Below are positions 5,365 to 6,609 of a stretch of DNA of 6,609 nucleotides, piece after piece. The stretch's first letter is position 1. Each line of letters opens with the position of its first letter. Origin of the DNA: Deltaproteobacteria bacterium (GTDB lineage: Bacteria; Myxococcota; Myxococcia; Myxococcales; 40CM-4-68-19); the NCBI GenBank assembly GCA_005879095.1, contig VBLM01000757.1, positions 1 through 6,609 of the forward strand. The letters are read 5' to 3'. Both the position numbers and the translations under genes were made by a program. A model generated the notes under the pieces. It worked only from the letters and a program-made list of their open reading frames with translations. It made no database searches and was not told the DNA's origin.

Positions 5365-6525
5365 ATGCAGCGGATCCAGGGCCGCAAGGTCGACATCCTG
5401 GCGTGGACGCAGCCGAGCGAGATCGAGGGCGTCGCGCTCGATCAGCTGAAGAACATCTCTTCCCTGCCCTGGGTCTTCCACCATGTAGCCGCCATGCCCG
5501 ACGTGCATTACGGCAAGGGCGCCACCGTCGGCAGCGTGATCGCGATGAAGGACGCTGTCTCACCCGCGGCTGTGGGTGTCGATATTGGCTGCGGCATGGC
5601 GGCGGTGCGGACGAGTCTGAAGGCAGGCGACCTGCCGGATAATTTGCACGGCTTGCGATCGGCGCTGGAGCGGACGATTCCGGTTGGGTTCCATGAGCAC
5701 CGCGATCCGGTCGAGCGGCCGCAGGACAGGCCGTTCTGGGACGAGTTCCATCACCTGACGCCGGCGGTGAAGGACCTCTTCGGCAAGGCCCGCAGGCAGC
5801 TCGGCACGCTCGGCGGCGGGAACCACTTCATCGAGCTCTGTCTGGACACCGAAGACCGGGTCTGGATGATGCTGCACTCGGGCAGCCGCAACATCGGCAA
5901 GTCGCTGGCCGAGATCCACATCGCGCGGGCGAAGAAGCTGGCCCACAACCAGGACCTGCCCGATCGCGACCTGGCTGTCTTCCTCGCCGGCACCCGCGAG
6001 ATGGACGACTACCGCCGCGACCTGTTCTGGGCCCAGCGGTACGCGATGAAGAACCGGGAGGCGATGCTCGATCTGTACAAAGACGTGCTGCGCGGGGAAC
6101 GTCCGGACGCCGAATTCGGAGAGGCGGTCCTCTGCCACCACAATTACGTCGCCGAGGAGACGCACTTCGGCGAGCAGGTCCTCGTCACCCGCAAGGGCGC
6201 CATCCGCGCCGGCAAGGGCGATCTGGGGATCATCCCGGGCTCGATGGGCACCCGCAGCTACATCGTCCGAGGGCTCGGAAATCCGCAGTCTTTCGAGAGC
6301 GCCTCGCACGGCGCCGGCCGCCGGATGAGCCGGGGCGAGGCCAAGCGCCGGTTCAACGTGAAGGACTTGCAGGCGCAGACCAAGGGCGTCGAATGCCGCA
6401 AGGACCAGGGCGTGCTCGACGAGATCCCCTCGGCCTACAAGTCGATCGAGCAGGTGATGGAGAACCAGAAGGACCTGGTCGAGATCGTCGCCGAGTTGCG
6501 GCAGGTCGTCTGCGTGAAGGGCTGA
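5365..6525 (+). CDS. rtcB: RtcB-family RNA-splicing / RNA-repair ligase (3'-phosphate, GTP- and Mn-dependent)
   Basis: The 386-residue protein is close to full length for bacterial RtcB (E. coli about 408). RtcB joins RNA 3'-phosphate or 2',3'-cyclic phosphate ends to 5'-OH ends through a guanylylated histidine and an RNA-3'-ppG intermediate. The signature blocks occur in order: MPDVHYGKG (44-52), VGVDIGCGM (70-78) with metal-binding Asp73 and Cys76, GGGNHF (150-155) with His154, HSGSRNIG (171-178) with His171, CHHNYV (257-262) with His259, PGSMGTRSY (291-299), and SASHGAGRRMSR (312-323) with His315 as the predicted guanylylation site. The spacings 154-171 (17) and 259-315 (56) equal those of the E. 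coli metal and active-site histidines. No archease, RtcA or RtcR gene is visible beside it. Its neighbour is the HIT protein, a possible cotranscribed partner. The active site is complete, so activity is expected; physiological substrates may be broken tRNA or rRNA. Confidence 0.97.
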   Translation: MQRIQGRKVDILAWTQPSEIEGVALDQLKNISSLPWVFHHVAAMPDVHYGKGATVGSVIAMKDAVSPAAVGVDIGCGMAAVRTSLKAGDLPDNLHGLRSALERTIPVGFHEHRDPVERPQDRPFWDEFHHLTPAVKDLFGKARRQLGTLGGGNHFIELCLDTEDRVWMMLHSGSRNIGKSLAEIHIARAKKLAHNQDLPDRDLAVFLAGTREMDDYRRDLFWAQRYAMKNREAMLDLYKDVLRGERPDAEFGEAVLCHHNYVAEETHFGEQVLVTRKGAIRAGKGDLGIIPGSMGTRSYIVRGLGNPQSFESASHGAGRRMSRGEAKRRFNVKDLQAQTKGVECRKDQGVLDEIPSAYKSIEQVMENQKDLVEIVAELRQVVCVKG

Positions 6526-6554
6526 ATCGGTAACTTTTCCCCGGTCATTTCCGG

Positions 6555-6600
6555 ACAGGTGTGTCAGATCGACCGACACCTGTGCGTGACGAAACGCACA
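6555..6600. repeat. Two partly overlapping inverted repeats downstream of rtcB
   Basis: ACAGGTGT (6555-6562) pairs with ACACCTGT (6576-6583), and the stem can extend by GTC/GAC past a two-base bulge, leaving an AGATC loop. A second perfect 7-bp repeat, TGTGCGT (6581-6587) with ACGCACA (6594-6600), shares bases 6581-6583 with the first, so the two hairpins partly compete. There is no U-run after either, so a standard intrinsic terminator is unlikely. They could be a transcript-end structure, an attenuator or an operator of the next gene, which lies outside the window. Nothing else is recognisable in 6526-6609. Confidence 0.4.
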
Positions 6601-6609
6601 GCCGTATGA

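Noticed and set aside
5560..6579. Minus-strand open frame of about 339 codons opposite rtcB.
   Set aside because: It is the antisense mirror of a strongly conserved enzyme gene, with no motif of its own.
1..6609. CRISPR array, tRNA or rRNA genes, insertion sequence or phage attachment site.
   Set aside because: I saw no regularly spaced repeats, no tRNA-like cloverleaf, no transposase motif and no flanking long direct or inverted repeats.

Overview
The window is G+C-rich (about two thirds by eye), densely coding, with strong G/C bias at third codon positions. It comes from a Gram-negative bacterium: there are two lipoprotein signal peptides and an outer-membrane-type beta-barrel. The ECF sigma / anti-sigma / exported caspase module, and lipoproteins carrying SRW...GRADV...SECW-type signatures, suggest Myxococcota or a related deltaproteobacterial lineage. 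That assignment rests on recalled family resemblance, not on a search.

Layout. (1) Bases 1-84 hold the 3' end of a plus-strand gene whose stop codon overlaps the stop of the converging minus-strand operon. (2) Bases 4749 down to 81 form one five-gene minus-strand operon, in transcription order: lipoprotein A, ECF-type sigma factor, zinc-binding transmembrane anti-sigma factor, caspase-family protein with a predicted outer-membrane barrel, and Cys-rich lipoprotein B. The last three junctions are overlaps (GTGA, ATGA and 17 bp), and the first gap is only 17 bp with the start chosen here. (3) Bases 4750-4872 are a divergent intergenic region with an ECF-like promoter candidate (GGGAAC-N16-GCGTT) for the operon and a 10-bp palindrome abutting its -35. 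(4) Bases 4873-6525, plus strand, encode a HIT/HINT-type nucleotide-binding protein and an RtcB-type RNA ligase. (5) Bases 6526-6609 are non-coding as far as can be seen, with two partly overlapping inverted repeats.

Inferred working model for the operon. The sigma factor is held at the inner membrane by its anti-sigma factor, which has a cytoplasmic Zn motif, one transmembrane segment and a periplasmic domain of about 115 residues. The caspase has a Sec signal peptide, an intact His105/Cys142 dyad, an EF-hand-like loop, a small beta-rich linker domain and a predicted eight-strand C-terminal barrel. This would place an active caspase-fold protease on the periplasmic face of the outer membrane. 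The two flanking lipoproteins appear to be divergent paralogues and may be surface or periplasmic partners. Together this looks like a self-regulated envelope protease system; I know of no experimental description of one. The HIT and RtcB genes are ordinary housekeeping or RNA-repair functions with well-preserved active sites.
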